The notes beneath the pieces were generated by a model. It worked only from the letters and a program-made list of their open reading frames with translations, was not told the origin of the DNA and ran no database searches. Shown here in pieces: positions 22,225-33,576 of a stretch of DNA of 64,000 nt. The stretch covers positions 496,001 to 560,000 of the forward strand of contig JAKULF010000015.1 of the NCBI GenBank assembly GCA_022661535.1, read 5' to 3'. This DNA is from Eutypa lata (taxonomy: Eukaryota > Ascomycota > Sordariomycetes > Xylariales > Diatrypaceae). Both the position numbers and the translations under genes were made by a program. Position 1 is the stretch's first letter. Every line of letters starts with the position of its first letter.

Positions 22225-25200
22225 ATGGCTGAGGAGGGGCAGGCGGACGACACAGTTAGCACGAAATTACATCCTTTCTTCACGGCACCAAATACTTTAT
22301 CGAAGTCACATATAGAAAGTATAGTGATGCCAATCACTCCAGAGTCGTCATGTGGTTCAGCATCCGACAAACTCTCTGACAATATCGAGAACGATGTCAG
22401 CCATACGAATAAGGGAGGTGACGATGCCGTGGATCCAGATATAGATGGACGCAGGCGTAAGCGTCGCAAGACAGGCTCGAGTACAGATTGTGCACAACCT
22501 GCCACCAAGAGCACACGTTCCAAGAGAGCAAGAGTGTCGGCAGGTGCAAGCATATTAAATCATCTCGCGCCGAAGAAAGGTGCAGCAATGGGTAATTCTA
22601 CAGTTGATGGTAATAGTCCAGGGTCTACCCCCACTACGAACTCTGTTGAAATACTTCCTTCAACACCTGAACAGACAGTTTCAGCACCTATACAGACTGC
22701 AGGGACAGATCAGCTGCAACCCAACAATGACTCTGCTGAAGCCACTATTATACCTCCGAAGAAGCTCCTCATACTCAACCCTAAGACTGGTACCATCGGG
22801 TCTCCACCTAAGCCCAAGCCAACAACCGTATTCGAATCGGTCCCTCCCAAGAAACGTGGCAGAAGACCAAAAAGGTTACTTGTCTCTCTTCAGTATGGCG
22901 AAGACGAAACTTCACGAATTCAGATTGGTCAGAAAATCAACAACATACTTATTGGTTCGTATCGGATGCCAGCAATGAGAAATAGTTCTAAGGACAGCTC
23001 GGAGGAGTTGGAGCCGCAATTACAGACCCCGAAGAAAGCTACTCCAGAGAAGACCCCCCAAAAGAAGGGCACACCTAAGAAGGCAACTCCGAAGAAGTCT
23101 ACACATCCATTCTTTCTAGGGAAGAACAAACCCGAGACGGAGACTAGGGATATTGAGAAAAAAGACGACACCAAACAAGCACCCAGACGCCAGACTATTT
23201 TCACATCGACACCTTGCTCACCCAACCGATTCAACCGGCCGCCCAAGAAGTTCAATTTACCCCAATTCGGCTCAAAATCCGGCGGACTTAAGACTCCAGG
23301 CGCACAGCACCCTGCTTGGCCGTGGCGGGAAATATCACATGTTCGAGGAGACGATTCAATTCCTCGACGTAATGGAGACGGTCACTCTTCACTCCCCGTT
23401 AGTAAGAGGAAGGCCAAGAGACAAGAAGTCCAGATAGGCGTACAAGAGTCAGTGCTGCATCAAGCAGGTGTCGAGTTGAACATAGCTCAGCTAGTCGAAG
23501 AAATGGAATCTCTCAATACCAACGACTTCCAACCACCCCATCCTCTTCTGAGAGTTCCTAGGAGACATTTCGAAAGTGGTAAAAGACTCCAGGCCAGGAT
23601 TACTCCTCAGCTGCATTCACGAATTGGAATTGACACCACGTCAAAAGTACATCCTGCAATATCACATGCGTTCGAATCTCTAGGTTCGACTCTATCTGCA
23701 TTTGACAGGGCTACATGTGAAAATAGTACATGGACACAGAAATACGCCCCACCATGCGCTGCTAATGTCCTCCAGAATGGACGTGAGGCTGAACTATTAC
23801 GGGGTTGGCTAGAGACATTGAAAGTCCAGGCAGTGGATACAGGGTCAGTTGAAGGAACCAAGTCCAAGTCTGACGCTGCACCACGGAGACGAGGTCGCAA
23901 GAAGCAAAAGCTTGATGGGTTTGTCATCTCTAGCGATGAGGAAGAGATGGATGAGATTTCCGATGACGATGATGGATGGGCTCCAAACATCAGTCAAACA
24001 AATTCGAAGAAAACAGTTGTCAAACCAATTTCCAAGGGTGGAAGCCGTTTGACCAATGCGGTACTCCTTAGTGGCCCTCATGGATGTGGCAAGACAGCGA
24101 CAGTCTTCGCCATTGCTAAGGAACTAGATTTCGAAGTTTTTGAGATCAGTCCGGGCTCTCGACGGAATGGGAAAGATATCCTAGAGAAAGTAGGTGATAT
24201 GACGCGAAACCACCTGGTCCAGCACCATCAAAAGGAAGACGAACCGGCGGAAGACGATATCGATGATCAAGTCGCCCAAGACCTGAAGTCTGGCAAGCAG
24301 GGGACGATGACGAGCTTCTTCAAGCCCAACTCTACAGCTCAAGCCCCGAAACCAAAGAAACAGTTGAAATCAAACTCGATTCAGCCGAAAGCATCATCAA
24401 ATTCAAGCATATTGCTAGCCAAAACTCAGAAGCAAAAGCAATCCCTAATTCTGCTAGAAGAGGTCGATGTACTTTACGACGAAGATAAGCAATTTTGGGC
24501 AACGATCATGAGTATGATTTCCCAGTCAAAACGACCCTTTATTATGACATGCAACGACGAATCATTGGTTCCGATACAAAGCCTCAACCTTCACGGCATA
24601 TTCCGTTTCTCAAGCCCTGCAGAGGAACTTGCAGTTGATTTACTGCTTCTGATTGCTGCCAATGAAGGCCATGCTCTCCCCAGACAGGCCATCGAGGCAC
24701 TCTACAACTCGCGCCAACACGATCTCCGTGCTTCCATTAGCGAGCTCAACTATTGGTGTCAAATCGGTGTGGGTGATCCTCGGGGTGGTTTTGACTGGTT
24801 TTATCCGAGATGGCCGAAAGGAAGTGACGTGGATGAAGAAGGTAACACGATCCGCGTCGTGAGCGAGGGCACATACCAGACAGGTATGGGTTGGCTTGGA
24901 CGTGATACGGTCACTACGGAATCTCCTTCACACCCCATTGAAGAAGAGTTGCAGCAACAAGGTTGGCAGAATTGGTCTCTTGATCTCAGCAGCTCCCAGG
25001 AATCAGATGATTTCTCTTCGTGGGCCAATGCTTCTACGTGTCGGGATTCTTCGTCACATGATCGACTCGCCTTGTTTAAGACAGCTGATGATTATGCCTC
25101 TCGAATGAGCGATGCTGATCTTTGCTCATATGGATACTATGCACAACTGGATGGAATCTCCTTGGACACCTCTCTTCCAGCCCTGCCAGGCAAGGTTAGA

Positions 25201-25899
25201 GAGGATTATACCATCGGTCAACAACTCGTAGAGGTTTCACCCTTGGTTAATTATGATAGTACAAGCGCGGATGTGGCCACCACTTTGAAGCTTTCCGCTC
25301 GGTCACAGCTCCAACAGTGCAGATTCCGCAATCCTAACGAACAAACTATCCTTAAGCCACTCGATGAACCACGAGCCTTACGCGCAATAGAACGCAGCTT
25401 CCAAGCAAAGTTACAACTAGACCCAACCATCAAGCGAATAGACTACAGTATCGCCTTCGACCCCCTCGCCGTTTCTGAGAAAGCGGTGGTCGGGAATAAC
25501 CTCGACCCCTCCGTATTCGACCGAACCATGAAAGTTGTCACCCTCGACGTCGCCCCCTACGTGCGCAGCATCGTATCCTACGACCAGCGCCTCCAGAAGG
25601 AGCGCCTCCTCCGCAGCAACCTCATCAGCGAGGGCGGCAAGCCCGGAAGGAAGCGCATGCGTAACACCCGAGCCGCCCTGTCGGCCCTGGAAGGTGGCTC
25701 CAGGGCGAGCACGAGAGGGGAGCGATACTTCACTGCGGATATCAACCCTCATCTTATCATGCGGACCGGTGGGGTCGGGTGGGATACACTTGCTTCTCAG
25801 GTTGTGGCAGAGCAGAGTACCATTACCAGTAGCTGCGCTTCGCCGGGCTCTGGTGAGGGCGTCGACGTAGACGAGGGCGTTGATGCTAATTCGGACTAG
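22225..25899 (+). CDS. elg1: Elg1/ATAD5-like PCNA-unloading AAA+ ATPase
   Basis: An uninterrupted frame of 1,224 residues. The N-terminal 550 residues are disordered and basic, with a DGRRRKRRKTGSS nuclear signal and KKATPKK-type repeats. Two HPFF motifs occur (KLHPFFTAP near residue 15 and THPFFLGK near 295). The ATPase core has Walker A GPHGCGKT at 617-624 and Walker B LILLEEVD at 741-748, followed by a sensor-1-like FIMTCND. Between Walker A and B lies an insertion holding QGTMTSFF (about 692-699), an exact match to the PCNA-interacting (PIP) consensus QxxMxxFF. The region RASISELNYWCQIG resembles the lid of Elg1/ATAD5. Elg1 forms an alternative RFC complex that removes PCNA, including SUMO- or ubiquitin-PCNA, from DNA after replication. 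The start is the first ATG and no intron is needed. Confusion with Rad24/RAD17 or Rfc1 is unlikely given this insertion and the long disordered N-terminus. Confidence 0.85.
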   Translation: MAEEGQADDTVSTKLHPFFTAPNTLSKSHIESIVMPITPESSCGSASDKLSDNIENDVSHTNKGGDDAVDPDIDGRRRKRRKTGSSTDCAQPATKSTRSKRARVSAGASILNHLAPKKGAAMGNSTVDGNSPGSTPTTNSVEILPSTPEQTVSAPIQTAGTDQLQPNNDSAEATIIPPKKLLILNPKTGTIGSPPKPKPTTVFESVPPKKRGRRPKRLLVSLQYGEDETSRIQIGQKINNILIGSYRMPAMRNSSKDSSEELEPQLQTPKKATPEKTPQKKGTPKKATPKKSTHPFFLGKNKPETETRDIEKKDDTKQAPRRQTIFTSTPCSPNRFNRPPKKFNLPQFGSKSGGLKTPGAQHPAWPWREISHVRGDDSIPRRNGDGHSSLPVSKRKAKRQEVQIGVQESVLHQAGVELNIAQLVEEMESLNTNDFQPPHPLLRVPRRHFESGKRLQARITPQLHSRIGIDTTSKVHPAISHAFESLGSTLSAFDRATCENSTWTQKYAPPCAANVLQNGREAELLRGWLETLKVQAVDTGSVEGTKSKSDAAPRRRGRKKQKLDGFVISSDEEEMDEISDDDDGWAPNISQTNSKKTVVKPISKGGSRLTNAVLLSGPHGCGKTATVFAIAKELDFEVFEISPGSRRNGKDILEKVGDMTRNHLVQHHQKEDEPAEDDIDDQVAQDLKSGKQGTMTSFFKPNSTAQAPKPKKQLKSNSIQPKASSNSSILLAKTQKQKQSLILLEEVDVLYDEDKQFWATIMSMISQSKRPFIMTCNDESLVPIQSLNLHGIFRFSSPAEELAVDLLLLIAANEGHALPRQAIEALYNSRQHDLRASISELNYWCQIGVGDPRGGFDWFYPRWPKGSDVDEEGNTIRVVSEGTYQTGMGWLGRDTVTTESPSHPIEEELQQQGWQNWSLDLSSSQESDDFSSWANASTCRDSSSHDRLALFKTADDYASRMSDADLCSYGYYAQLDGISLDTSLPALPGKVREDYTIGQQLVEVSPLVNYDSTSADVATTLKLSARSQLQQCRFRNPNEQTILKPLDEPRALRAIERSFQAKLQLDPTIKRIDYSIAFDPLAVSEKAVVGNNLDPSVFDRTMKVVTLDVAPYVRSIVSYDQRLQKERLLRSNLISEGGKPGRKRMRNTRAALSALEGGSRASTRGERYFTADINPHLIMRTGGVGWDTLASQVVAEQSTITSSCASPGSGEGVDVDEGVDANSD

Positions 25900-26529
25900 T
25901 CGTGGAGCGGAGACAGAGAGAGGATGAAAGTCTGAACCTTTTTTTTGCAATTGCTTGGTGGATAAACATGCAACATGGGATGGGTGGGATTGACGACACA
26001 ATGGACAGGACAGGACAGGACATGATACAACATGATAGTCGTCTATTTGCTAGACTACGACGCACGTATGTCGAATGCTTTGCGTTGTTGAACTTAGCTG
26101 CATACATACCATACACATACACATACATACACACGCATAGATGGCATCATAGATGGCAGCATCGGTGATGGTCTAACTAGATGATGGGTGGGATCTCTCG
26201 AAATGAACCTATGTATATAGAGGTCGCATATAGATGAATTACACATTACGTTTGCGTTTTCAAACCTTGAGGGGATGGTATTGGTTGTTTTGTGGTTTGC
26301 TCTTGATGGTTTGTCTAATTTGTTAATATCTTTTTATCGGGCGGAGCTTCAACCCCAACTGCATTCATTGTCAATGTAATCAATTCCATCTAGAGGTAGC
26401 TGTCAGTGGTCTTACGCCCCATTGCCATTCGCTCTACCAGACAGGCATCCATCCATTCATCCAGGTCTACCTCCTCAGCATACCTACCTAACCTAACTTT
26501 CCCATCCCCGACGTCGTCAACCCAACAGC
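25900..26529. other. Convergent spacer
   Basis: Lies between the 3' ends of ELG1 and the aldo/keto reductase gene. It has ACATACACATACA-type simple repeats near 26100-26140. No gene is supported. Confidence 0.4.
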
Positions 26530-28341
26530 CTAACAAGGCTTCTCCTCCACCCCCTCACTGAAGATATCGAAACCAAAATATCCGCGCGTATCCATGAACC
26601 GAACCATCTCCTTGCCGTCCCGCTGAGCAGCATCCGCGATCTGCTCCATCGCCTGCGTGGACAACGACAACGACGACACATCCAAGGCCGCCCGGTTCTC
26701 CTTGATGTGGCTCTTGGAATACGACTTCGGCACCACGCTCGTCCCGCGCTTCAGCGCCCATGCTAGGAGTATCACTGCTGGTGATACGTTGTGCTGGGTG
26801 GCTAGGGTGCGGATCTTGTTTGTGTGGTAGGTTGATGTTAGTCGGCTGGTCCCTGGTGTGTGAGTGTGTCTATGTGTCCGTGAGAGGGAAAGAGAGGAGA
26901 TGGGAAGGGCAGCAGAGGCTTCATGCGAAAGATAGTTTCAACGTTTCAACGCACAACTTCGTCTTCCAGTGGCCCCGCAATATGACTATTCAGCGCCGCT
27001 TGCGCGACGGGACGCCCGCCCAGCGGCGAGTGCGCCTGCACGTGGATGCCGTGGGCCTGGCAGAACTGGAGCATCGAGGGCTGTGCGAGGTATCTATGTA
27101 GTAGGCACATATTTTGTCTGTCAGTTCAGCTTACATCATATAGATAAGTAGTTAGATATATAGTCTTATAAACAAATCCATGGATAGGTGATCGCGGGGC
27201 TGGCTGGCCAGCTGTGGACCTCATTCACTTCACGCACGGATGCATTTCCGTCTGGTTGACGGCCGGGACAATCTTCGCTGCCCCTAGCAGCTTTCGGAGT
27301 TTGAGGATGGAGAAATTCGATACGCCTGGTTTGAAGAAGGTTGGTTGGTTCGGTTCGGTTTTCGCTTGAAAAATAAAGCAGGGAAAAGGAAGTGGTATGT
27401 TATAGATAGGTAGGTAGGAAGGTTAGTAAGTAGGTGGTGGTGAGGAAAACAGACCGATTTCCCGGACTTTGCCTTCTGCTACGGCTTGCTCCATCGCGGC
27501 CCACGTAGAGGCATAGCCGAGGGTGAGATCAACATCGATGACGGGCTAGGCAGAAGGCATAACGTGTGTAAGCTTAAGTAGTTCTACCAACCCTCGGGAA
27601 GCAAATCACATTCAAACTCATGATCATCGTGCTCACTTACCCTTCCATCAGGATGAAGAGCTGATCCCCTATTTTCTAGATCATCGTCCGCCAATGTCTT
27701 ATATGCAACGGGGTCTGTATCTCCCATTAGCTAACTTGACCACCGGCCACCCCAAAAATACACCCTCGTCTCTTTCATATCCCTACAGTGCATCAGGTAC
27801 AAGTCAACTAGTTAGCGAGTGAGTACAGTGATATCCATCTAGGTATTCATCTATCATGGGAGTATGGAGGGGGGATTCGAACTGTACTCTAACCCCAGGT
27901 TCCGCAGACTCATGTCGATCGCCGGTCCGACGTCCCGGGGACGATGATGAGAGTTTCCGCTGTCGGAAAATAGAACATAGTCAGCCATCTAGCTAGTTGC
28001 TTTGATTAACTTCTCTGCAGATGAGAGATAGATCGACATCGCGAAGGCTTCATGGGAGTTTGTAGGGAGGTAGGTAGGTAAGTAGGAATATTATCTCCTT
28101 ACAGCTTCGACGTCACCCAGATATCCTCGCGCGGACCTCCCCACTCCCGTATGGCGTCCCCTACCGCCCTCTCCACGACATTCCCGTACATGAACGTGGT
28201 GTCTATCAGGCGGTATCCCTCATTGAGGGCGTCCACGACGGCCTGCTTCACCACGTCCGGAGGTGCGGCTTCCGGTTGGAACGTGCCTAGTCCGATGGGC
28301 GGCAACTGGCGGCCGTTGGTTCCGATTGGAAATGAATGCAT
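26530..28341 (-). CDS. Aldo/keto reductase, about 8 exons, one junction not resolvable
   Basis: Coding pieces in order are 28341-28103, 27959-27883, 27807-27787, a piece ending 27641, 27545-27455, 27325-27238, 27093-26955 (or 26958) and 26814-26530. They give a standard AKR: GLGTFQPE; the tetrad Asp and Tyr in LIDTTFMYGN; Lys in WVTSKL; His in DLYLMH; then YASTWAAMEQAVAEGKVREIG, GVSNF, VPAVNQTEMHPYL and HSPLGG. All other junctions agree in phase. The exception is between the 21-base exon ending LMH-T and the MGDTDPVAYK piece. A TGG CCG GTG (W-P-V) is visible at about 27757-27749 but no AG precedes it, and the frame to MGDTDP is off by one. Either the gene is recently broken, an unusual splice is used, or the base sequence has an error. 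If intact it would be a cytosolic NADPH-dependent carbonyl reductase or sugar dehydrogenase of about 320 residues. Confidence 0.7.
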
Positions 28342-29552
28342 CTCTTGTAATTCTAATTAGGTAGATATATACGGTGAGTCAAGTGAAGATAACGGATCGG
28401 ATATTGGAATTTTGAAGTTAGAAATTGGACCTACTAATAAGAATAGGTCAACGAGATTCCGAACGTTTTGGCGTGTAATAAGTACGTGAGGGGATCATTC
28501 AAATACATAGCGTCCTGGGTGGGAATTACCGAATCAGTCACTCAATGTGACCCTCCACCTCCTCATATTGCTAGGTATCCTCATAATAACTTATCCCAGC
28601 CCATAGCTGTAAGGCGCTTAGTAACTGTATGGGTCTGGTCGGATGTAGAAGATAACATTGAAACTTAGGTTGCGTAGGCACTCATCTTATAACTGGATAC
28701 TAATTATCATTATCACCTCTCGTAAGAAATGATGACTTGAATTTTAAGTTATGATCGGTTGTCAAATGAAATTCATGATGTTGAAGGGCCCCTAACCGCA
28801 TCGTTAAATTGAAGTATTCCCCTTATTCACAGTATTCGTTCGATGTCCACTTTCTCGTGTCAAGATAGTCCATCCCAATTTTTTCTTAAAAAAAAGGCTT
28901 ATGGTGCAGAACCTTAGTCAGAGGGATTATTAGATATGAGGTAGGAGATTGACTGCGATCCAAATGACATTTCTAATGAGACACCACCATCTTGCGTGCG
29001 ACATGATGATATCACTCAACTATGTAACACAACCCCTTAAACCCTTACGAACCCAAATTTACCAAAACTAGATATTTTGGGACCTCTCTAGGCACGAACC
29101 GTAAAGACCACCATTTTCAAGCAGTATGGGTCTGAGGTCCTGTTAATAATGAAAGTCGCCACGGGTGAAGGGGGTCAAGTCATGCCTTGAGGTGAATATG
29201 AGGAATGAAGGTCATTCATAACATAGTTGCTTCTTTTACTTTAGATTTAATCTCTTGGGGAGAGTATATGACCATACCTTCAATATACCAAAGTTGGTTT
29301 GGGAAGATGTCTTGGGGTATTTTCTTCTCCAATGGCCTCCGCCCTATGCTGGAACTAGATCTAATGATAAACGTGGAGCAGCTAGACTTTGCCTGTGCTA
29401 TAACTCCAATCTGCAAATGCGCCATACGCCATCTTCTTTACGAGTTTCTTTATCCTTAGAAGGGTCCAAATCCCCTTTAATCAATATTTCTTCACGGATA
29501 TAAGGTACTGACTGTACTCTGCCACGGTTTGCTAAGTCTAGGAGCGAACTTC
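28342..29552. other. Intergenic, no gene supported
   Basis: About 1.2 kb upstream of the AKR gene and downstream of the dextranase gene. Open frames overlapping on both strands near 29205-29503 have no recognisable motif. Short TAGG repeats occur just left of it, inside the AKR introns. Confidence 0.4.
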
Positions 29553-31460
29553 TCATATCACCGTCCATCGCCCCGAATATGCTCCATCAATATTCAGTCT
29601 CCCGAGGGAGTACGAGTCCCAGTTATCAGCAGCATGGGTGATATGAGTGGACCCAACGTAATAATCCTTGATGGTCAATCCAATATTATCAGGTGAGTTC
29701 GCTCCCAGCTGGATCGGTTCATTGCCGTTAGCCGCATCAGTGAAGATCCTGAATGTGCTCATGCCAACCTCCGTCGTGCTGGGCGCCAGCTCCTCGATCC
29801 AGACATTCGTGATCTCGAACGTGTCGATGTTGGCCAACGGGTTGATGCCCAGCAGAGCCGGAGAGATGCCTTCGGAGCGCCAGTTGGACACCGTGTACTG
29901 GCTGATGTACGAGTTGATGTCGGCGGTGGAGGTCGACTCGACGTCGAGATAGCTCGCTGCCGATCCGATCAGAGCCCGTGGGTACTCGGCGGTCTGCGAT
30001 ATGTACCGAGAGTGGATGATGTCGACGTGGTCGACTGTGATGTTGTCCAGGGTCCTCTGGTACCACCCGAACTGGATGATCGGGGCGTTGTTCGTCTTCC
30101 AGACCACGATTCTCTCCGCCAGAATGTTCGAGTAGTAGGTCTTGATTACGTCGTCGCCCGCGTGGTAGAAGATGTCGTGGTAATGGCTGCCCGGGTACAT
30201 TTCCATCCCGTCCGTTTGTCCGAAAAAAGCACCGACTTGCTTGTAGTCCGACGCGTAGACACTGAACGTGTCGACGGGACCATAGAAGTCCATGGAGTTG
30301 AAAGGCGGCGCGTTCACCGTCACGCCATGCACGGTCCAAGTCTGGTTCTCGGTATCACTCTCCCCCCGCCACATCTTCAAAGACGTTTCGTCACTTTTGC
30401 TGTTGGTGTACCCTTGGGCTGGATTTGCCTGGTATACGTACTGCTCTCCAGACAAAACGCCAAAGCCAGTGGCCTTGAGGCTGGCGGCGCCGCTAGTGTA
30501 TTGAACAGCTCCTTTGACATATGCTCCAGGAGCAAAGTAGACCCAGCTAACAGAGGACGACAATATGGCATGTGCTGTACCGGTGAACCAGTATACACCG
30601 GGACCAAAGTAAACGATATTCTTGGTAGTAGTATCCAAGCCGGTCACATGGCCCGGTGTGACATGGAGAGTAGACGCTTCATCGTCTGGGACCTTGTCTG
30701 CGGAAGGAAAGGGGCTCGAAAATATTAAAAGTGCATTTCGGGGCTCTTTTCCAACAATGGGCATATCGCTAGTGTAATCTGAGACGTAGGATTCCCCGTC
30801 AGGTGCCACGTTCTGGACATAGTGAGAGTTGGTGCTCTGGTCTGCGTTTCGATACACCCATATGTCGTCCTGGAGTTCGACCGAGAAACGGAAGCCATTG
30901 GCATTATATGGCACTGTGATTAGAGCTGCTCCATCAACTACTTCGATTTTGAAGTCAAGATTGGTGGGACGAATTATGACATTCTCTGCGGTGATAGCAG
31001 CACCGTTGTTTCTTTCCACCTTGACAACGACATCTGTCTGGTATAAGAACTGGGTCCAGGCCATAGTGATTCCGACATCCGGTTCGATGCTGATCTGATC
31101 GTCCGTGTCACAGAGCGATGTGAGATCCCCCGGAGTACATATCTTGCCGTTTCCATTTCGTGGGATGGTCTCGTACACAAACGAGTCGTAGTAGGATGCA
31201 GAGTCTGCAGCAGTGGCGACTTGCACCGTATACAGATGGGACTGTCGAACGTTTCCATCTTGAACGGGAGTCCTGGTGTTGATCTCGCCAGTTGGCTGCC
31301 ACCAAGTCTTCAGCGTATCAAGGGACGCGGTATTGTTGGCAGTGGCACGACGCTCATTGTTATCAACAGTCTGATGAACGTGTGACGCTACTGCTCTTGA
31401 TGTTGCAAGGACATTAAAAGCCAAGAGGAGCGCTACTGTGGTGCAATTCCTAGCGAACAT
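29553..31460 (-). CDS. Secreted GH49 dextranase-like glycoside hydrolase
   Basis: A single exon. The ATG at 31460 is chosen because it begins a signal peptide (MFARNCTTVALLLAFNVLA); the frame is open 12 codons further upstream, where there is another ATG (31496). The mature protein is about 615 residues, close to fungal dextranases. It has the N-terminal beta-sandwich (TWWQPTGEINTRTPVQDG, a strong GH49 signature) and then a right-handed beta-helix. The acidic residues known in Penicillium dextranase align with GQTDGMEMYP (Asp near 416) and HAGDDVIKTYY (Asp pair near 435). WKTNNAPIIQFGW follows, as in the family. GH49 enzymes cut alpha-1,6 links in dextran or alpha-1,4 links next to 1,6 in pullulan (isopullulanase); the sequence alone does not decide between these. 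It acts outside the cell and several NxT/S sites suggest glycosylation. Confidence 0.88.
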   Translation of the reverse strand: MFARNCTTVALLLAFNVLATSRAVASHVHQTVDNNERRATANNTASLDTLKTWWQPTGEINTRTPVQDGNVRQSHLYTVQVATAADSASYYDSFVYETIPRNGNGKICTPGDLTSLCDTDDQISIEPDVGITMAWTQFLYQTDVVVKVERNNGAAITAENVIIRPTNLDFKIEVVDGAALITVPYNANGFRFSVELQDDIWVYRNADQSTNSHYVQNVAPDGESYVSDYTSDMPIVGKEPRNALLIFSSPFPSADKVPDDEASTLHVTPGHVTGLDTTTKNIVYFGPGVYWFTGTAHAILSSSVSWVYFAPGAYVKGAVQYTSGAASLKATGFGVLSGEQYVYQANPAQGYTNSKSDETSLKMWRGESDTENQTWTVHGVTVNAPPFNSMDFYGPVDTFSVYASDYKQVGAFFGQTDGMEMYPGSHYHDIFYHAGDDVIKTYYSNILAERIVVWKTNNAPIIQFGWYQRTLDNITVDHVDIIHSRYISQTAEYPRALIGSAASYLDVESTSTADINSYISQYTVSNWRSEGISPALLGINPLANIDTFEITNVWIEELAPSTTEVGMSTFRIFTDAANGNEPIQLGANSPDNIGLTIKDYYVGSTHITHAADNWDSYSLGRLNIDGAYSGRWTVI

Positions 31461-33576
31461 ATTTGATATACGCTGAGGTTGGGATTTTATCCTCAAATAC
31501 TAGGCACATTGATAGATTTGAAGACAGGAAACTCGATGGTAACTAGATCTCACACGGGAGCGATAGGTTTGTATTGAACTAGTCGTCAAGGCATTCGAAT
31601 CGCACTTTAGAGCCTAGAGCACATACGGAAAATTATTTCGCAGGGACGGAATAGTCAGGGGCAACAAATATATAGGATTCTAGACTTACTGTATATAGTA
31701 GTTCACCTTCTATATATAGCAGACTATTAGCGCACATCCGAGTAGGTGCCCCATAAAGTGGGCTATCCCTATCCGACTAACGGCAACAAGCAGTTCACTC
31801 ACTGGTGCCGTGGTAGCTCTCATATACTGTAATGAAATATTGTGCTAAGTAAACACTTAACTGTCAGGATTCAACTAATCAATAAAGGGGCGTACACGAT
31901 CTCGAACTACGGCGGATTCAAGGAAGAAACATAGCTACCATCTTAGTAATATTTCCGATAAGCGCTTTATTAATTCTACACTTTATCGCTTGTCCCGGAA
32001 TATCGTTGAAAACCAGTGTTTTTGCTGTGATCCCATGTCTGAATTTGCTGCAGGTTAACTTCATATAATTAAACAAAACCTTCGATGATAACGACATAAT
32101 TTACTAGAATTTTATTTCTTTTGCTCATAAACTGATCCCCCGTTCCTCTATTTATCTATATCATATATTCATCAGCTCTCACTTCGGCTTGTAGGGTCGG
32201 TAATGGAGAAATGGGACGATTGACTTGTCCATATCACGGTGGTGCCCAATGGCACATCTTGTAAAGCGATTGCATGCAGCGAAACATATATCGTCGTTGC
32301 ATTGTCTGATATCAGATGGATATTCGTTACATGCTCTTCAGAGACCTGCCAAGAAGCCCGACACCTGAACGATGGAGAGAGAGTCGGAGCGATGGTTATA
32401 AACTCATTTATGACAAGGGAGAGAGGCTCTTGGTGTTCTCTCAACGGGCATCTAGCATGTTTCTCCTGGCCGATGGCTCGCTTATCGGCGCCTGCCAAGA
32501 CCATTCAAAAACGAATGGCCTTGTTAGCTAACGCACCCAGGGAACCCGGGACTCTGGTTATTCTCGCCCCCGAGTTCGTTAAACCATAACCGGAACAACT
32601 TCTCGAAGTCGACATACCCTAAAGGCATTTATCTAGTGCACGATCGTATCACCCATGGAAAGCATTGGGGCTTTGAGGGAGAAAATATGCGAATTCGAGC
32701 ATTTCTGAAGAAGCCGACTATGTCATGGATATATACATGACATTGAGATTGCCCACTTCCATCAGCCTTTTGCTCTGAACGCCCAAATCGGAGACTAACT
32801 AGCCAGAAGCCACATTGCGTGGAAGGCTGATCTTTCGCCGGTGGCTTGCATAGACGAGGCGATGTGCGTCTCGTCTTGCGTGGCATCCGACGAATGGCCC
32901 CAAGACGTCAGCCGCAACAATTTCCTCTTGAAGATTGGTCACAAGCTTACTCTAATATACATGTAGACGTGTAAAACCACTCAGGAATGAATGTAGTTAC
33001 TCATGCATGATAATATGTGCCGTTCAAATATCTTAAGAGATCCTTAAGTATTCATTCGCTATATGTGCTCCGTAAACCGCTGTGGCATGATCTCAGGGCG
33101 AATCTTTGACTGGAACCCTCTGGGGGGTAATGACGTGAAAGGAACAGGGGTAAGCTGCCGCGTTAGGCAAGTTACGGGGAAATAAGCTTTTAAACACCCC
33201 TGGCTAGTCCAGGCTTAACGGTCGGTGGGTCCAAATGACGCCTATTCATGCTGTTTAATCCAGGATTGTACATAACTGTCACCGTCATCGAATAAGTAGC
33301 TAACCGTTAAATTACAGGGGATTGAAACAGGTTTATTGTAATTAATGTGTTGTGTATTACTGAAAATGGATTTTTGATTAGCAGGACAATATGGTGGAGA
33401 ATCGGGCTGTGACCGCCACCGCGACGGTTGACCGACCATCTACCTAAGTATATATATATATTCCCGCGTTCTACTTCACCATAGCTCTAGAGGTAGTAAA
33501 CAATCAACGGCTTGTCTGTCAACTACTCTGCTGCAAGCTTCCTATGTAGTACATTTATTTGTGCCTCATAAACACA
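31461..33576. other. Long divergent spacer, possible decayed fragment
   Basis: Holds the promoters of the dextranase and phosphatase genes. On the minus strand at 32172-32504 there is a 110-codon frame with a protein-like composition (FITIAPTLSPSFRCRASW...), but I cannot name a family and no upstream exon joins to it. It may be the tail of a decayed gene or chance. Confidence 0.35.

Noticed and set aside
27870..27892. AGTTCGAATCCCC resembling a tRNA T-loop
   Set aside because: The flanks cannot form a T stem or cloverleaf; the sequence is an exon/intron boundary of the aldo/keto reductase gene.
32172..32504. 110-codon minus-strand frame with protein-like text
   Set aside because: No family recognised, no joinable upstream exon, and a similar-length frame overlaps on the other strand; too weak to call a gene.
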